Translations under genes and position numbers: made by a program
Origin: Nocardia sp. BMG111209
GTDB lineage: Bacteria > Actinomycetota > Actinomycetes > Mycobacteriales > Mycobacteriaceae
Assembly (NCBI RefSeq): GCF_000381925.1
Contig: NZ_KB907307.1
Span: 2,170,001 to 2,234,000, forward strand
Direction of reading: 5' to 3'
DNA length: 64,000 nt
The notes under the pieces: generated by a model
The model's input: only the letters and a program-made list of their open reading frames with translations
Told to the model about the DNA's origin: nothing
The model's database searches: none
In this document: positions 1-11,362 of the stretch, piece by piece
Layout of the letters: the number at the start of each line of letters is the position of its first letter
Numbering within the stretch: the first letter of the stretch is position 1

Positions 1-123
1 CATCGCCTCCTCGAGGTCCTCCAGCTGCCGCAGCTCCTCGGGCGACAACTGCACGGGCTCGGCGGGCGCGCCGGTCTCCGCCGCCGCGGCCTCGGCCGTC
101 TCCGGGATGTTCGTCTCGCTCAT
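1..123 (-). CDS. sufT: SufT-like Fe-S assembly factor (5' part only)
   Basis: This is the first 41 codons of a minus-strand gene that runs off the left edge. The visible part is an acidic, Ala/Glu-rich N-terminus followed by a segment rich in Glu and Leu (PEELRQLEDLEEAM). Its ATG (121-123) overlaps the sufU stop in an ATGA arrangement, so it is translationally coupled as the last gene of the SUF operon. In mycobacterial SUF operons this place is taken by a DUF59/PaaD-like (SufT) protein involved in iron-sulfur protein maturation. The assignment rests on position and the start of the sequence; the catalytic domain lies outside the window. Confidence 0.7.
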   Translation of the reverse strand, partial: MSETNIPETAEAAAAETGAPAEPVQLSPEELRQLEDLEEAM

Positions 124-599
124 GACTGCTTCTCTCCGTTGCTCATCGGAGCCTTGGCTTCCTGGTCGGTTACCCGGATCACCGCGTCCTTGAACGCCAT
201 CCAGCCCAGCAGGGCGCACTTGACCCGGGCCGGGTACTTCGCCACGCCGGCGAAGGCGATGCCGTCGCCGATCACGTCCTCGTCGCCCTCGACCGCGCCG
301 CGGCTCGCGATCATCTCGCTGAACGCGTCGACGGTCTTCAAAGCCTGCTGCACCGGCAACCCGACCACCTGATCGGTGAGAACCGACGTAGCGGCCTGAC
401 TGATCGAGCAGCCCTGACCGTCGTACGAGACATCGGCCACATCGCCATTACCATCAATGTGCACCCGCAACGTCACCTCGTCACCACAGGTCGGATTGAC
501 GTGATGCACCTCGGCCTCGTACGGCTCCCGCAGGCCGCGGCCGTGCGGGTGCTTGTAGTGATCCAGGATCACTTCCTGATACATCTGCTCCAAGCGCAT
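120..599 (-). CDS. sufU: SufU iron-sulfur cluster assembly / sulfur transfer protein
   Basis: The 159-residue protein has the zinc-ligand set of SufU: Cys38 and Asp40 (NPTCGDEV), Cys64 (GQGCSIS) and Cys128 (RVKCALLGW). In Gram-positive bacteria SufU takes persulfide sulfur from the cysteine desulfurase SufS and passes it to the SufBCD scaffold. The gene follows sufS directly, the usual pairing, and overlaps sufT by ATGA. The length is normal for the family, and the ATG at 597-599 starts the conserved MRLEQMYQEVILDHY region. Confidence 0.95.
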   Translation of the reverse strand: MRLEQMYQEVILDHYKHPHGRGLREPYEAEVHHVNPTCGDEVTLRVHIDGNGDVADVSYDGQGCSISQAATSVLTDQVVGLPVQQALKTVDAFSEMIASRGAVEGDEDVIGDGIAFAGVAKYPARVKCALLGWMAFKDAVIRVTDQEAKAPMSNGEKQS

Positions 600-602
600 G
601 AT

Positions 603-2641
<2,039 letters not shown>

Positions 2642-2672
2642 GAAAGTCCTTCGTGGGCTGTGTGGTTCGGGT

Positions 2673-3896
2673 TCAGGCGCCGATCGCGGCGAGCTCGGCC
2701 TCGACGGCCGCCTCCAGCCGCTCCCGCACCTCGGGCAGCGCGATCTTCTGGATGATCTCGTGGAAGAAGCCGCGCACCACCAGACGTCGCGCGACATCCT
2801 CCGGAATGCCACGGGCGCGCAGGTAGAACAGCTGCTCGTCGTCGAAACGACCGGTGGCCGAGGCATGTCCGGCGCCGACGATCTCGCCGGTCTCGATCTC
2901 CAGGTTCGGCACCGAATCGGCGCGCGCGCCGTCGGTGAGCACCAGGTTGCGGTTCGCCTCGTAGGTGTCGGTGCCCTCGGCGGCGGCCCGGATGAGCACG
3001 TCACCCACCCACACGGTGTGCGCGTCCGACTTGTTCGAATGCGGATCGCCTTGCAGCGCACCCTTGTACAGCACGTTCGACTTGCAGTTCGGCACGGCGT
3101 GATCGATCAGCAGCCGCTGCTCGAAGTGCTGGCCGTCGTCGGCGAAGTAGAGCCCCAGCAGTTCGGCGTCGCCGCCGGGACCGGCGTAGCGCACGTTCGC
3201 GGTCAGGCGGACCAGGTCGCCGCCGAGGGTGACGTCGGTGTGCCGCAGCACGGCGTCGCGGCCGAGCACCGCGTGGTGCGCGGTGACGTGCACGGCGTCG
3301 TCGGCCCAGTCCTGGATCGCCACCACGGTCAGCTGCGCGCTGTCGCCGAGCACGAATTCCACGTTCTCCGCGTAGGTTCCGCTGCCGCGCTGGTCGATCA
3401 CGACGGTGGCGACGGCGAAGTTGCCGAGCCGGATCTGCAAGTGGCCGTAGGCGGTCCGGTCCACGCCGGGGCCGGTGACGGTGATCGCGACCGGCTCGGC
3501 CACCTCCGTCTCCGTGCCCACGGACACGATCGTCGCCCGCTCGAAGCTCGAATATGCCTGGGCGGCAACGCGATCGGTCGGGGCGCCGGCGGCGCCGAGG
3601 CGTTCGTCGGTGCGCTCGACCGTCGCGACGGTCACGCCCTCGGCCGCCGCCACCTCGACGGTCGCGGCGCCGTCCGCGACGGCGGTGCCGTCGTGCAGGC
3701 CGCGCAGCCGGCGCAGCGGGGTGAACCGCCACGCCTCGTCGTGCGACACCGGAATCTCGAAGGCGGTCACATCGAACGAGGCGAACAGCTCGCCCTTGTT
3801 GATCGCCGGCATCCGGGCCTCCCCGGCGGCCGCGATCCGATCGGCCACGGCCGCGATCTCGTCGGCTCCCGCCGAGACGCTCGCAAGCTTGCTCAC
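2673..3896 (-). CDS. sufD: SufD Fe-S scaffold subunit
   Basis: A 407-residue SufB/SufD-family protein, the partner of SufB in the SufBC2D scaffold. The C-terminal beta-helix core ends in the conserved NLEIETGEIVGAGHASATG and DDEQLFYLRARGI segments, in which His near AGHA is typical for SufD. Translation starts at GTG 3894-3896, which shares one base with the sufB TAG stop, so the two subunits are tightly coupled. Length and order (B-D-C-S-U-T) are normal for actinobacteria. Confidence 0.96.
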   Translation of the reverse strand: MSKLASVSAGADEIAAVADRIAAAGEARMPAINKGELFASFDVTAFEIPVSHDEAWRFTPLRRLRGLHDGTAVADGAATVEVAAAEGVTVATVERTDERLGAAGAPTDRVAAQAYSSFERATIVSVGTETEVAEPVAITVTGPGVDRTAYGHLQIRLGNFAVATVVIDQRGSGTYAENVEFVLGDSAQLTVVAIQDWADDAVHVTAHHAVLGRDAVLRHTDVTLGGDLVRLTANVRYAGPGGDAELLGLYFADDGQHFEQRLLIDHAVPNCKSNVLYKGALQGDPHSNKSDAHTVWVGDVLIRAAAEGTDTYEANRNLVLTDGARADSVPNLEIETGEIVGAGHASATGRFDDEQLFYLRARGIPEDVARRLVVRGFFHEIIQKIALPEVRERLEAAVEAELAAIGA

Positions 3897-5353
3897 TAGC
3901 CGACCGCTCCTTCCATCTGCAGCTCGATCAGGCGGTTCAGCTCGAGCGCGTATTCCATGGGCAGTTCCTTGGCGATGGGCTCGACGAAGCCGCGCACCAC
4001 CATCGCCATCGCCTCGTCCTCGGTGAGGCCGCGGCTCATCAGGTAGAACAGCTGATCATCGGAGATCTTCGAGACCGTGGCCTCGTGACCCATCGTGACG
4101 TCGTCCTCGCGGATGTCGACGTACGGGTAGGTGTCCGAGCGGCTGATCGTATCCACCAGCAGCGCATCGCATTTCACGGTCGACTTGGAGCCGTGGGCGC
4201 CCTTGTTGACCTGGACCAGGCCGCGGTAGGAGGCCCGGCCGCCGCCGCGCGCCACCGACTTCGACACGATCTTCGAGGAGGTGTTCGGCGCCAGGTGCAG
4301 CATCTTCGCGCCGGTGTCCTGGTGCTGGCCCTCGCCCGCGAACGCCACCGAGAGCACCTCGCCCTTGGCGTGCTCGCCGGTCATCCAGACCGCCGGGTAC
4401 TTCATGGTGACCTTGGAACCGATGTTGCCGTCGATCCACTCCATGGTCGCGCCCGCGCTCGCCTTGGCCCGCTTGGTGACCAGGTTGTACACGTTGTTGG
4501 ACCAGTTCTGGATGGTGGTGTAGCGGCAGCGGCCACCGTCCTTGACGATGATCTCGACCACCGCGGAGTGCAGCGAGTCCGACTTGTAGATCGGTGCGGT
4601 GCAGCCCTCGACGTAGTGCACGTAGGCGCCCTCGTCGACGATGATCAGGGTCCGCTCGAACTGGCCCATGTTCTCGGTGTTGATCCGGAAGTAGGCCTGC
4701 AGCGGGATGTCGACGCGCACGCCCGGCGGCACGTAGATGAACGAGCCACCCGACCACACCGCGGTGTTCAGCGCGGAGAACTTGTTGTCGCCGGCGGGGA
4801 TCACCGAGCCGAAGTACTGCTGGAAGATCTCCGGATGCTCCTTGAGACCGGTGTCGGTGTCGAGGAAGATCACGCCCTGCTGTTCCAGATCCTCACGGAT
4901 CTGGTGGTAGACGACCTCCGACTCGTACTGCGCCGCGACACCGGCGATCAGCCGCTGCTTCTCCGCCTCCGGGATGCCCAGCCGGTCGTAGGTGTTCTTG
5001 ATGTCCTCGGGCAGGTCTTCCCAGCTCTCGGCCTGCTTCTCGGTGGAGCGCACGAAGTACTTGATGTTGTCGAAGTCGATGCCCTCGAGGTTGGAACCCC
5101 AGGACGGCATCGGCTTGCGATCGAAGATGCGCAGCGCCTTCAGCCGGATGTCGAGCATCCAGGACGGCTCGTTCTTCTTGGCCGAGATGTCGCGGACGAC
5201 GTCCTCGGACAGGCCGCGCTTGGCCGAGGCGCCGGCGGCATCGGAGTCCGCCCAGCCGTAGCCGTAGGTACCCAGGGAGGCGATGGTCTCCTCCTGGGTC
5301 AGGGACGCAACCGGGATGGCCGGGTCCTGGCCTGCCGTGGTCGTGGTCGTCAT
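3896..5353 (-). CDS. sufB: SufB Fe-S scaffold subunit
   Basis: A 485-residue SufB-family scaffold protein on which nascent Fe-S clusters form. Recognisable segments are the [17 protein letters not shown] region, [19 protein letters not shown], the conserved cysteine region [10 protein letters not shown], and [25 protein letters not shown] near the C-terminus. No intein is present; the M. tuberculosis homologue is known to carry one. The ATG at 5351-5353 forms an ATGA overlap with the sufR stop. Confidence 0.97.
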   Translation of the reverse strand: MTTTTTAGQDPAIPVASLTQEETIASLGTYGYGWADSDAAGASAKRGLSEDVVRDISAKKNEPSWMLDIRLKALRIFDRKPMPSWGSNLEGIDFDNIKYFVRSTEKQAESWEDLPEDIKNTYDRLGIPEAEKQRLIAGVAAQYESEVVYHQIREDLEQQGVIFLDTDTGLKEHPEIFQQYFGSVIPAGDNKFSALNTAVWSGGSFIYVPPGVRVDIPLQAYFRINTENMGQFERTLIIVDEGAYVHYVEGCTAPIYKSDSLHSAVVEIIVKDGGRCRYTTIQNWSNNVYNLVTKRAKASAGATMEWIDGNIGSKVTMKYPAVWMTGEHAKGEVLSVAFAGEGQHQDTGAKMLHLAPNTSSKIVSKSVARGGGRASYRGLVQVNKGAHGSKSTVKCDALLVDTISRSDTYPYVDIREDDVTMGHEATVSKISDDQLFYLMSRGLTEDEAMAMVVRGFVEPIAKELPMEYALELNRLIELQMEGAVG

Positions 5354-6153
5354 TCGGCACTCCTTCCGGAGTCGAGTGGAGACGCCACCGCGGGCTGAGC
5401 GGTGGCTTTCTTGCTGGTGCTCGCAGGTATGCCGGGGGCCGGCAGGAGCAGGGGGACGTGCGTGGTGCAGGCGCAGTCGCCGTTGGCGATGGTCGCCAGG
5501 CGCTGCACGTGGGTGCCGAGCAGTTCGCGGAACGCCTCCAGCTCGGCGGTGCACAGCTCCGGGAATTCCTCGGCGACGTGCGAGACCGGGCAGTGGTGCT
5601 GGCAGATCTGGACACCCGGGCCGACGGTCCGGGTGGAGGCGGCGAAGCCGGCGTCGCTGAACGCGCCGGCGATCTCCTCGGCCTTGGCGCGGGTGGCCTC
5701 GGGGGTGTGCCGGGCCAGTTTGTCGATACCGGCGACGATGGTGCCCACCCGTTTGCGGGCGAATTCCATGATGGCCGAATCGCCGCCGATCTCGCGCAGC
5801 TGCCGCATGGCCGCTCCCGCCAGATCGTCGTAGGCGTGCCCGAGCCGGCCACGGCCCGCCGCGGTGAGCTGGTACTGCTTGGCGGGACGGCCGCGGCCCT
5901 TCTGCTGCCAGGCCGCGGACCGGGCGGCCCGCGCCTCGCCCGACTCGATGAGCGCGTCCAGATGACGCCGCACACCGGCCGGTGCCAGGCCCAGCTGCTC
6001 GCCGATCGCCGTCGCCGTGATGGGGCCCTGCTCCAGCAGGACCCGGATGATCGCCGCCCGGGTGTGCCCCTCGCTCGCGGGCACAGCAGCAGACCGGGCA
6101 CCCTCCGGGCGCCCGGCGTCTACCTGCTCATTCGGCAAACCCACGGTTTTCAC
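5350..6153 (-). CDS. sufR: SufR Fe-S-responsive repressor of the suf operon
   Basis: A 267-residue winged-helix DeoR/ArsR-like regulator of the SufR type, first gene of the SUF operon. The DNA-binding domain lies at about residues 28-80 ([20 protein letters not shown]). The C-terminal half has the cysteines expected to hold an Fe-S cluster: Cys184 and Cys188 (QICQHHC), Cys201 (PELC) and Cys227/Cys229 (GDCAC). Holo-SufR is known to repress suf genes when clusters are plentiful. The chosen start is GTG 6151-6153, which gives the normal length; no convincing ribosome site precedes it. A putative SufR operator overlaps this codon, suggesting autorepression. Confidence 0.93.
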   Translation of the reverse strand: MKTVGLPNEQVDAGRPEGARSAAVPASEGHTRAAIIRVLLEQGPITATAIGEQLGLAPAGVRRHLDALIESGEARAARSAAWQQKGRGRPAKQYQLTAAGRGRLGHAYDDLAGAAMRQLREIGGDSAIMEFARKRVGTIVAGIDKLARHTPEATRAKAEEIAGAFSDAGFAASTRTVGPGVQICQHHCPVSHVAEEFPELCTAELEAFRELLGTHVQRLATIANGDCACTTHVPLLLPAPGIPASTSKKATAQPAVASPLDSGRSAE

Positions 6154-6164
6154 AACACCAGTGT
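6150..6164 (-). promoter_or_regulatory. Putative SufR operator overlapping the sufR start codon
   Basis: Read on the minus strand the site is ACACT-N5-TGTGA. From memory this is the motif reported for mycobacterial SufR. The GTG start of sufR lies inside the TGTGA half. The site sits in the 99-bp gap between sufR and the divergent mptB, so binding would cover the 5' end of the suf message. The match is seen directly; SufR binding is inferred. Confidence 0.6.
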
Positions 6165-6252
6165 GGCGGAATTCCTTCCCGCAATCCAGTAAGGGTGACC
6201 TGACCCGCTCCCGATGCGCCGAACCGTCACCCCCGGCCACTAGTCTGCTGTC

Positions 6253-7938
6253 GTGGCATTCGAGGGCGCGCGGCGCAGACTCATCGATGGCGGGCGCCGG
6301 GCCCTCGGGCTGGACGTCGCGACCGCCGACCACATCACCCTCGCGTCCTTACATCACGTCGAGGCCGAGGTACCCGAACTCGACCCGCGGGAACTGGCCC
6401 AATTCCGGCGGATCCGGCTGCTCGGCGCCACCGGTACGGTGCTGATCGCGATCAGCGCGCTGGGCGTCGCCGCGCAGCCGGTGTTGCAGAATCCGGTGTC
6501 CGGCGTCCGAGTGATCGGCGTGTTCGCGCGCTGGCAGACCTCCTCACTGGCGCTGTCGATGATCGGCACCGTGCTGGTGGTCATGGCGTGGCTGCTGCTG
6601 GGCCGGTTCGCCGTCGGCGGATTCGGCGCGCAGCCGCTGCACCGGCTGACCCGCTCGCAGCTGGACCGGACGCTGCTGCTGTGGATCCTGCCGCTGTCGG
6701 TCGCGCCGCCGCTGTACTCCACGGACGTGTACTCCTACCTCGCGCAGAGCGAGATCGCCCGGCGCGGGATGGACCCGTACGTGGTCGGCCCGGCCAGCGG
6801 CCTCGGCGTCGGCAACATCCTGACCATGAACGTGCCGAACATCTGGCGCGAGACGCCCGCGCCGTACGGGCCGCTGATCCTCTGGATCGGCCGCGGCATC
6901 GCCCAGATCACCGGGGACAACATCATTTTCGGGGTCTGGGCGCATCGGCTGCTGGCGCTCGGCGGGGTCGCGCTGATCGTGTGGGCGCTGCCGCGGCTGT
7001 CGCGGCGCTGCGGCGTGGCGCCGGTGAGCGCGCTGTGGCTCGGCGCGGCCAATCCGCTGGTGCTGTTCCATCTGGTCGCGGGTGTGCACAACGACGCGCT
7101 GATGCTCGGGCTGATGCTCGCGGGTATCGAATTCTGCCTGCGCGGTATCCGGGATCGGCCCGGACCCTTCGATCGCCGGGCCTGGGGGCTGCTGATATTC
7201 GGGGTGGTGGTGATCACCCTGTCGTCGACGGTGAAGTTCACCGGGATCATCGCGCTGGGCTTCGTCGGCATGGCCCTGGCCCGGCGCTGGGGTCCGGGCC
7301 TGCGGCCGGTGCTCGCCTCGGCCGCGACCCTCGGCGGGCTCGCGGTCGCCACCACGCTGTTCGTCAGTCTGGCCAGCGGTCTCGGCTTCGGCTGGATCTA
7401 CACGCTCAACACCGCCGGCGCGGTGCGCAGCTGGATGTCGCTGCCGACCGCGATCGGGATCATCACCGGATTCGGTGGCGTGCTGCTGGGGCTCGGCGAT
7501 CACACCACGGCGCTGCTGTTCATCACCCGGCCGATCGCGGGCGCGGTCGCCGCCTTCGTGACGTTGCGGATGCTCATCGCGACCTGGACCGGGCGGTTGC
7601 CCGCGGTGGGTGCGCTCGGCGTCTCGCTCGCGGCGATCGTGCTGCTGTTCCCGGTGGTGCAGCCGTGGTATCTGCTGTGGGCGATCGTGCCGCTGGCCGC
7701 GTGGGCCACCACCAAGGCGTTCCGGGTGCCGGCGGTCGCGTTCTCGGCGGTGGTCAGCGTGATGCTGATGCCGCGCGGCGCCGACTACGGCGTCTTCCAG
7801 ATCATCGAGGCGGCGGTCGCGGTGGTCATCGTGTCGCTGGCGTTCATCGTGTGGACGCGAAACCGGTTGCCGTGGCGCGCGACTCCGGGGGTGTCTGCTC
7901 CGTCACAGCAGCCCGCGACATACGGTGTGGGCTCGTGA
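6253..7938 (+). CDS. mptB: MptB-type alpha-(1->6)-mannopyranosyltransferase
   Basis: A 561-residue polytopic membrane protein of the GT-C mannosyltransferase class. It has a hydrophilic N-terminus (residues 1-55), then many transmembrane helices. The first extracytoplasmic loop carries the STDVYSYLAQSEIARRGMDPY segment typical of MptA/MptB, followed by NIWRETPAPYGPL and VAGVHNDALMLGLMLAG. MptB is known to start the alpha-1,6-mannan core of lipomannan/lipoarabinomannan using polyprenyl-phosphomannose. It is divergent from sufR, as Rv1459c is in M. tuberculosis. The GTG 6253 start gives the full N-terminus. Confidence 0.85.
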   Translation: MAFEGARRRLIDGGRRALGLDVATADHITLASLHHVEAEVPELDPRELAQFRRIRLLGATGTVLIAISALGVAAQPVLQNPVSGVRVIGVFARWQTSSLALSMIGTVLVVMAWLLLGRFAVGGFGAQPLHRLTRSQLDRTLLLWILPLSVAPPLYSTDVYSYLAQSEIARRGMDPYVVGPASGLGVGNILTMNVPNIWRETPAPYGPLILWIGRGIAQITGDNIIFGVWAHRLLALGGVALIVWALPRLSRRCGVAPVSALWLGAANPLVLFHLVAGVHNDALMLGLMLAGIEFCLRGIRDRPGPFDRRAWGLLIFGVVVITLSSTVKFTGIIALGFVGMALARRWGPGLRPVLASAATLGGLAVATTLFVSLASGLGFGWIYTLNTAGAVRSWMSLPTAIGIITGFGGVLLGLGDHTTALLFITRPIAGAVAAFVTLRMLIATWTGRLPAVGALGVSLAAIVLLFPVVQPWYLLWAIVPLAAWATTKAFRVPAVAFSAVVSVMLMPRGADYGVFQIIEAAVAVVIVSLAFIVWTRNRLPWRATPGVSAPSQQPATYGVGS

Positions 7939-8867
7939 GTGTTGCTTCGCATCCGGCCGTGCGCATCGACGCCGTCGTGAAACGCTTCGGCGACACCACC
8001 GCGGTCGACGGCATCAGCTTCGAGGTGCAGCGGGCCGAGGTGCTCGCGCTGCTGGGCCCCAACGGCGCGGGCAAGACCACCACCGTCGAGATGTGCGAGG
8101 GCTTCCGCTCCCCCGACGGCGGCAGTGTGCGGGTGCTCGGCCTGGATCCGATCGCCGACTCCGGCCGGTTGCGGCCCCGGATCGGCGTCATGTTGCAGGG
8201 CGGCGGCGCGTATCCCGGCTCCCGGGCCGGTGAGATGCTCGACCTGGTGGCGGCCTATGCCGCCGACCCGCTGGATCCGGACTGGCTGCTGGCCACCCTC
8301 GGCCTCCAGGACGCGCGCCGCACCCCCTACCGCCGGCTGTCCGGCGGGCAGCAGCAGCGGCTGTCCCTGGCCTGCGCGCTGGTCGGGCGGCCCGAACTGG
8401 TGTTCCTCGACGAGCCGACCGCCGGCATGGACGCCCAGGCGCGGCATCTGGTGTGGGAGCTGATCGACGCGCTGCGCCGCGACGGGGTGAGCGTGCTGCT
8501 CACCACCCATCTGATGGACGAGGCCGAGCAGCTCGCCGACCGGCTGGTCATCATCGACCACGGCCGGGTGGTGGCCGCCGGCACCCCGGCCGAGGTGACC
8601 TCCGCCGGCGCCGAGGGACAGCTGCGCTTCACCGCGCCACCGAAACTCACCCTCGATCTGCTGGAAGCCGCACTGCCCGAAGGGTTCTCGCCACGGGAGA
8701 CCTCGCCGGGCGCCTACCTGCTGGAGGGTGACATCACCCCGCAGGTGCTCGCGACCGTGACCGCCTGGTGTGCGCGAATCGACGTGCTGCCCAGCGATAT
8801 TCGCATCGACCAGCGCCGCCTCGAGGATGTCTTCCTCGAACTGACCGGACGGGAGTTGCGGAGTTGA
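7935..8867 (+). CDS. ABC exporter ATP-binding protein
   Basis: A 310-residue ABC ATPase of the drug-exporter (DrrA-like) class. Walker A GPNGAGKT is at residues 41-48, the signature is LSGGQQQR, Walker B is LVFLDEPTAGMD, and the switch His is in LLTTHLMDEAEQ. The C-terminal extension of about 80 residues ends in DVFLELTGREL, typical of this subfamily. The GTG start at 7935 overlaps the mptB stop (GTGA), and its own stop overlaps the permease start, so all three genes are coupled. This corresponds to Rv1458c by position. The substrate is unknown; coupling to mptB hints at an envelope lipid or glycolipid. Confidence 0.9.
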   Translation: MSVASHPAVRIDAVVKRFGDTTAVDGISFEVQRAEVLALLGPNGAGKTTTVEMCEGFRSPDGGSVRVLGLDPIADSGRLRPRIGVMLQGGGAYPGSRAGEMLDLVAAYAADPLDPDWLLATLGLQDARRTPYRRLSGGQQQRLSLACALVGRPELVFLDEPTAGMDAQARHLVWELIDALRRDGVSVLLTTHLMDEAEQLADRLVIIDHGRVVAAGTPAEVTSAGAEGQLRFTAPPKLTLDLLEAALPEGFSPRETSPGAYLLEGDITPQVLATVTAWCARIDVLPSDIRIDQRRLEDVFLELTGRELRS

Positions 8868-9652
8868 CCGACGCAGCAGCACGTTTCGCACCCGGCACCT
8901 TCCGCCCGGACCCGCGTCCGGCGACGCGGACGGCGATGCTGGCCGCGCAGACGCGCATGGAGCTGATCCTGTTGCTGCGCAACGGGGAACAGCTGCTGCT
9001 GACCATGTTCATCCCGATCACGCTGCTGATCGGGCTCACCCTGCTGCCCCTGAGCGGCAGCCTCGGTTCCCATCATCGGGTGGACCGGATCGTGCCCGCG
9101 GTGATGATGCTCGCCATCATGTCGACCGGATTCACCGGGCAGGCCATCGCGGTCGGCTTCGACCGCCGCTACGGCGCGCTGAAACGCTTGGGCGCCACCG
9201 CATTACCGCGCTGGGGCATCGTCGGCGGCAAATGCGCGGCGGTGCTGATCGTGGTCGTCCTGCAATCGGTGCTGCTGGGGCTGATCGGGGTCGCGCTGGG
9301 CTGGCGGCCGCCGATCACCGGTCTGTTGTTCGGCGCGGTCGTGATCGCGCTGGGCACGGCCACGTTCACCGCGCTGGGCCTGCTGCTCGGCGGCACCCTG
9401 AAGGCCGAGGTCGTGCTGGCGCTGGCCAACATCCTGTGGTTCGTGCTGCTCGGCGTGGGCAGCCTGGTGGTGACCGCGGACAACATGCCCTCCGCGGTCA
9501 CCGTGATCGCCCGGCTGATCCCCTCCGGCGCGCTGGCCCAGGCCCTGGATCAGGCGCTGCACACCAGCGTGGACTGGTACGGGCTGGTCGTGCTGGTGGT
9601 GTGGGGTGCGGGCGCCGGATATCTGGCGACCCGCTGGTTCCGCTTCGACTGA
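8864..9652 (+). CDS. ABC-2 type exporter permease
   Basis: A 262-residue integral membrane protein of the ABC-2 family with about six transmembrane segments. It has the typical FDRRYGALKRLGATALPRWG loop after the second helix and the late VIARLIPSGALAQALDQAL segment. It should form the membrane channel for the preceding ATPase. The start is the TTG at 8864-8866, overlapping the ATPase stop (TTGA); upstream in-frame ATGs would overlap far into the ATPase gene. Its stop lies 4 bp from the convergent MFS gene. Confidence 0.87.
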   Translation: MTDAAARFAPGTFRPDPRPATRTAMLAAQTRMELILLLRNGEQLLLTMFIPITLLIGLTLLPLSGSLGSHHRVDRIVPAVMMLAIMSTGFTGQAIAVGFDRRYGALKRLGATALPRWGIVGGKCAAVLIVVVLQSVLLGLIGVALGWRPPITGLLFGAVVIALGTATFTALGLLLGGTLKAEVVLALANILWFVLLGVGSLVVTADNMPSAVTVIARLIPSGALAQALDQALHTSVDWYGLVVLVVWGAGAGYLATRWFRFD

Positions 9653-9656
9653 CCCG

Positions 9657-10928
9657 TCAGGTCTGCTGCGGGACCGTTCCCGGCGGTACCAGCACCACGT
9701 GCGCCTCGGCGGGTTCGCGGCGATCCGCCCAGCGCGTGGTGGCGACCGTGATCGACAGCAGCAGCATGACGTACACGGTGAGCAGCACCGGATGGTCCAC
9801 GGTCAGTTGCTTGAGCATCGGCATCGTGCCGCCGAAGAGGGTGACGGTGGCCGTGTACGGCAGCGCCTCGGCGGTAACCCGATAGCGGGCCGGTACCAGC
9901 CCGGCCAGCACCGCCGGCATGGTGGCGACCATCGCGGCCATGATCAGATGGCCCACCACGACGACGACCCAGTAGCCCGGCACACCACCGTGATCCAGGC
10001 AGAACACCAGCGGGCCGATCGCGAACGTCATCACCAGCGCCGCCGACGACAGCAGCCGCGCACAGCCGATCCGGTCGCCGAGCCGGCCGAACATCGGGAT
10101 CGCGACCACGTTCGCCAGTGACGACACGGTGGTGGCGAGCAGTACCTGGGTGTCGTCCAGATGCAGGATGCCGATCGCGTACGCGGTCGGTACCGCCGAC
10201 CAGAGGTAGAAGGACGCCGCCGCGCCGATGGTCACGCCGGCGACGGACAACATCGGCACGGCCAGCGATCGCCGGGCGGCCCACCACGAATACGCCTGGT
10301 GCCGCCGCAGTTCGAATTCACTCGACTCGGCCAGCCCGCCGCGCAGCGCCGCGAACAGCATCGACGCCAGCGCTCCCACCAGGAACGGGACGCGCCAGCC
10401 ACCGGCGGCCATGGCGTCCGCCCCGAGTCCCAGCACCAGGCCGAGGACCAGCAGGTTGGCGACGATCGCGCCGATACAGGCGGCGGTCGCCAGCAGGGCC
10501 GCGCCGGCGCCGCGGCGCTGCCGGGGAGTCATCTCGTACATGTAGCTGTGGCCGAGCGGCGTCTCGCCGCCGAACGAGAATCCCAGCAGGGTCCGCCAGA
10601 ACAGCACCAGGATCGGGGCGGCCACCCCGATGGACGTGCCCGACGGCGTCAGCGCCATCCCGAGTGCCGCGATCCCGGCGCCGGCCAGGCACAGCCGCAT
10701 CGCGGGCTTGCGGCCGCGGGTGTCGGCGTACCGGCCGAGCGCCAGGCCGCCGAGCGGACGGGTGAGGAATCCGGCCGCGAACACCGCGAAGCCGGAGAAC
10801 AGCGCGTGCTGCGCGTCACCGCCGAAGAACGACGGTCCGAAGTAGCAGAGCAACAGCGGATACAACCCCCAGTCGTACGCCTCCAGACCGAAACCGGCAC
10901 ATACGGCGAGCAGTCGAATCCGAGACAT
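9657..10928 (-). CDS. MHS-family major facilitator transporter
   Basis: A 423-residue, 12-helix major facilitator protein of the metabolite:H+ symporter group. The motif-A loop GRYADTRGRKPAMR follows TM2, and LLGFSFGGETPLGHSYMYEMTPRQRRG follows TM4, both typical of MHS proteins. A second motif-A-like loop, MFGRLGDRIGCARL, is in the C-terminal half. Substrates of this family include organic acids, betaines and shikimate; none can be assigned here. It is not part of the conserved mycobacterial order and looks like an insertion, with the DNA glycosylase, between the ABC exporter and ctaA. An AAGGG ribosome site precedes ATG 10926-10928. Confidence 0.82.
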   Translation of the reverse strand: MSRIRLLAVCAGFGLEAYDWGLYPLLLCYFGPSFFGGDAQHALFSGFAVFAAGFLTRPLGGLALGRYADTRGRKPAMRLCLAGAGIAALGMALTPSGTSIGVAAPILVLFWRTLLGFSFGGETPLGHSYMYEMTPRQRRGAGAALLATAACIGAIVANLLVLGLVLGLGADAMAAGGWRVPFLVGALASMLFAALRGGLAESSEFELRRHQAYSWWAARRSLAVPMLSVAGVTIGAAASFYLWSAVPTAYAIGILHLDDTQVLLATTVSSLANVVAIPMFGRLGDRIGCARLLSSAALVMTFAIGPLVFCLDHGGVPGYWVVVVVGHLIMAAMVATMPAVLAGLVPARYRVTAEALPYTATVTLFGGTMPMLKQLTVDHPVLLTVYVMLLLSITVATTRWADRREPAEAHVVLVPPGTVPQQT

Positions 10929-11362
10929 CGGGCCACCCTTCTACGAGGGACGCCACCTCCCGCACGCGGCGCCGGACGAGGGAACGAGGGTCGGACGGCT
11001 GCGCCGAACCACGCGCAGCGGTGGACGTCGGAAAGAGGTGGATGCGCCGCCGGTGGCCATCCGGGCGCGGGGTCGTGAGCGAAGACTCGGTCACCGATTC
11101 CGTTACGCTAGCGAAGGACCCGTCAGCTATTTCATGGCAATACACCTATGTTCATCGACCCGTGATCAACCCGATATGCGACGCGGCCGATCACACGGGG
11201 CCTTGTTGGGCAAAGATGCGGCGGCGCAGGGTAATTACGTGCGATCGGCGGCACGGCGGATCGCCACCCATTCGGACATCGGATCAAAACAGCAACCTTT
11301 CAGCGATCGATCCGATTCGACCCGGCCCGCCGACCGGCCGAGGTGCTCGGCAGACTGGTCGA
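10929..11362. other. Intergenic region between MFS transporter and DNA glycosylase
   Basis: This 434-bp non-coding stretch lies between two divergent genes. Roughly 11095-11180 is clearly less GC-rich than its surroundings, as expected for promoters. Open frames crossing it are out-of-frame extensions of the glycosylase gene. No inverted repeat longer than about 6 bp, tRNA or riboswitch was recognised. Confidence 0.5.
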
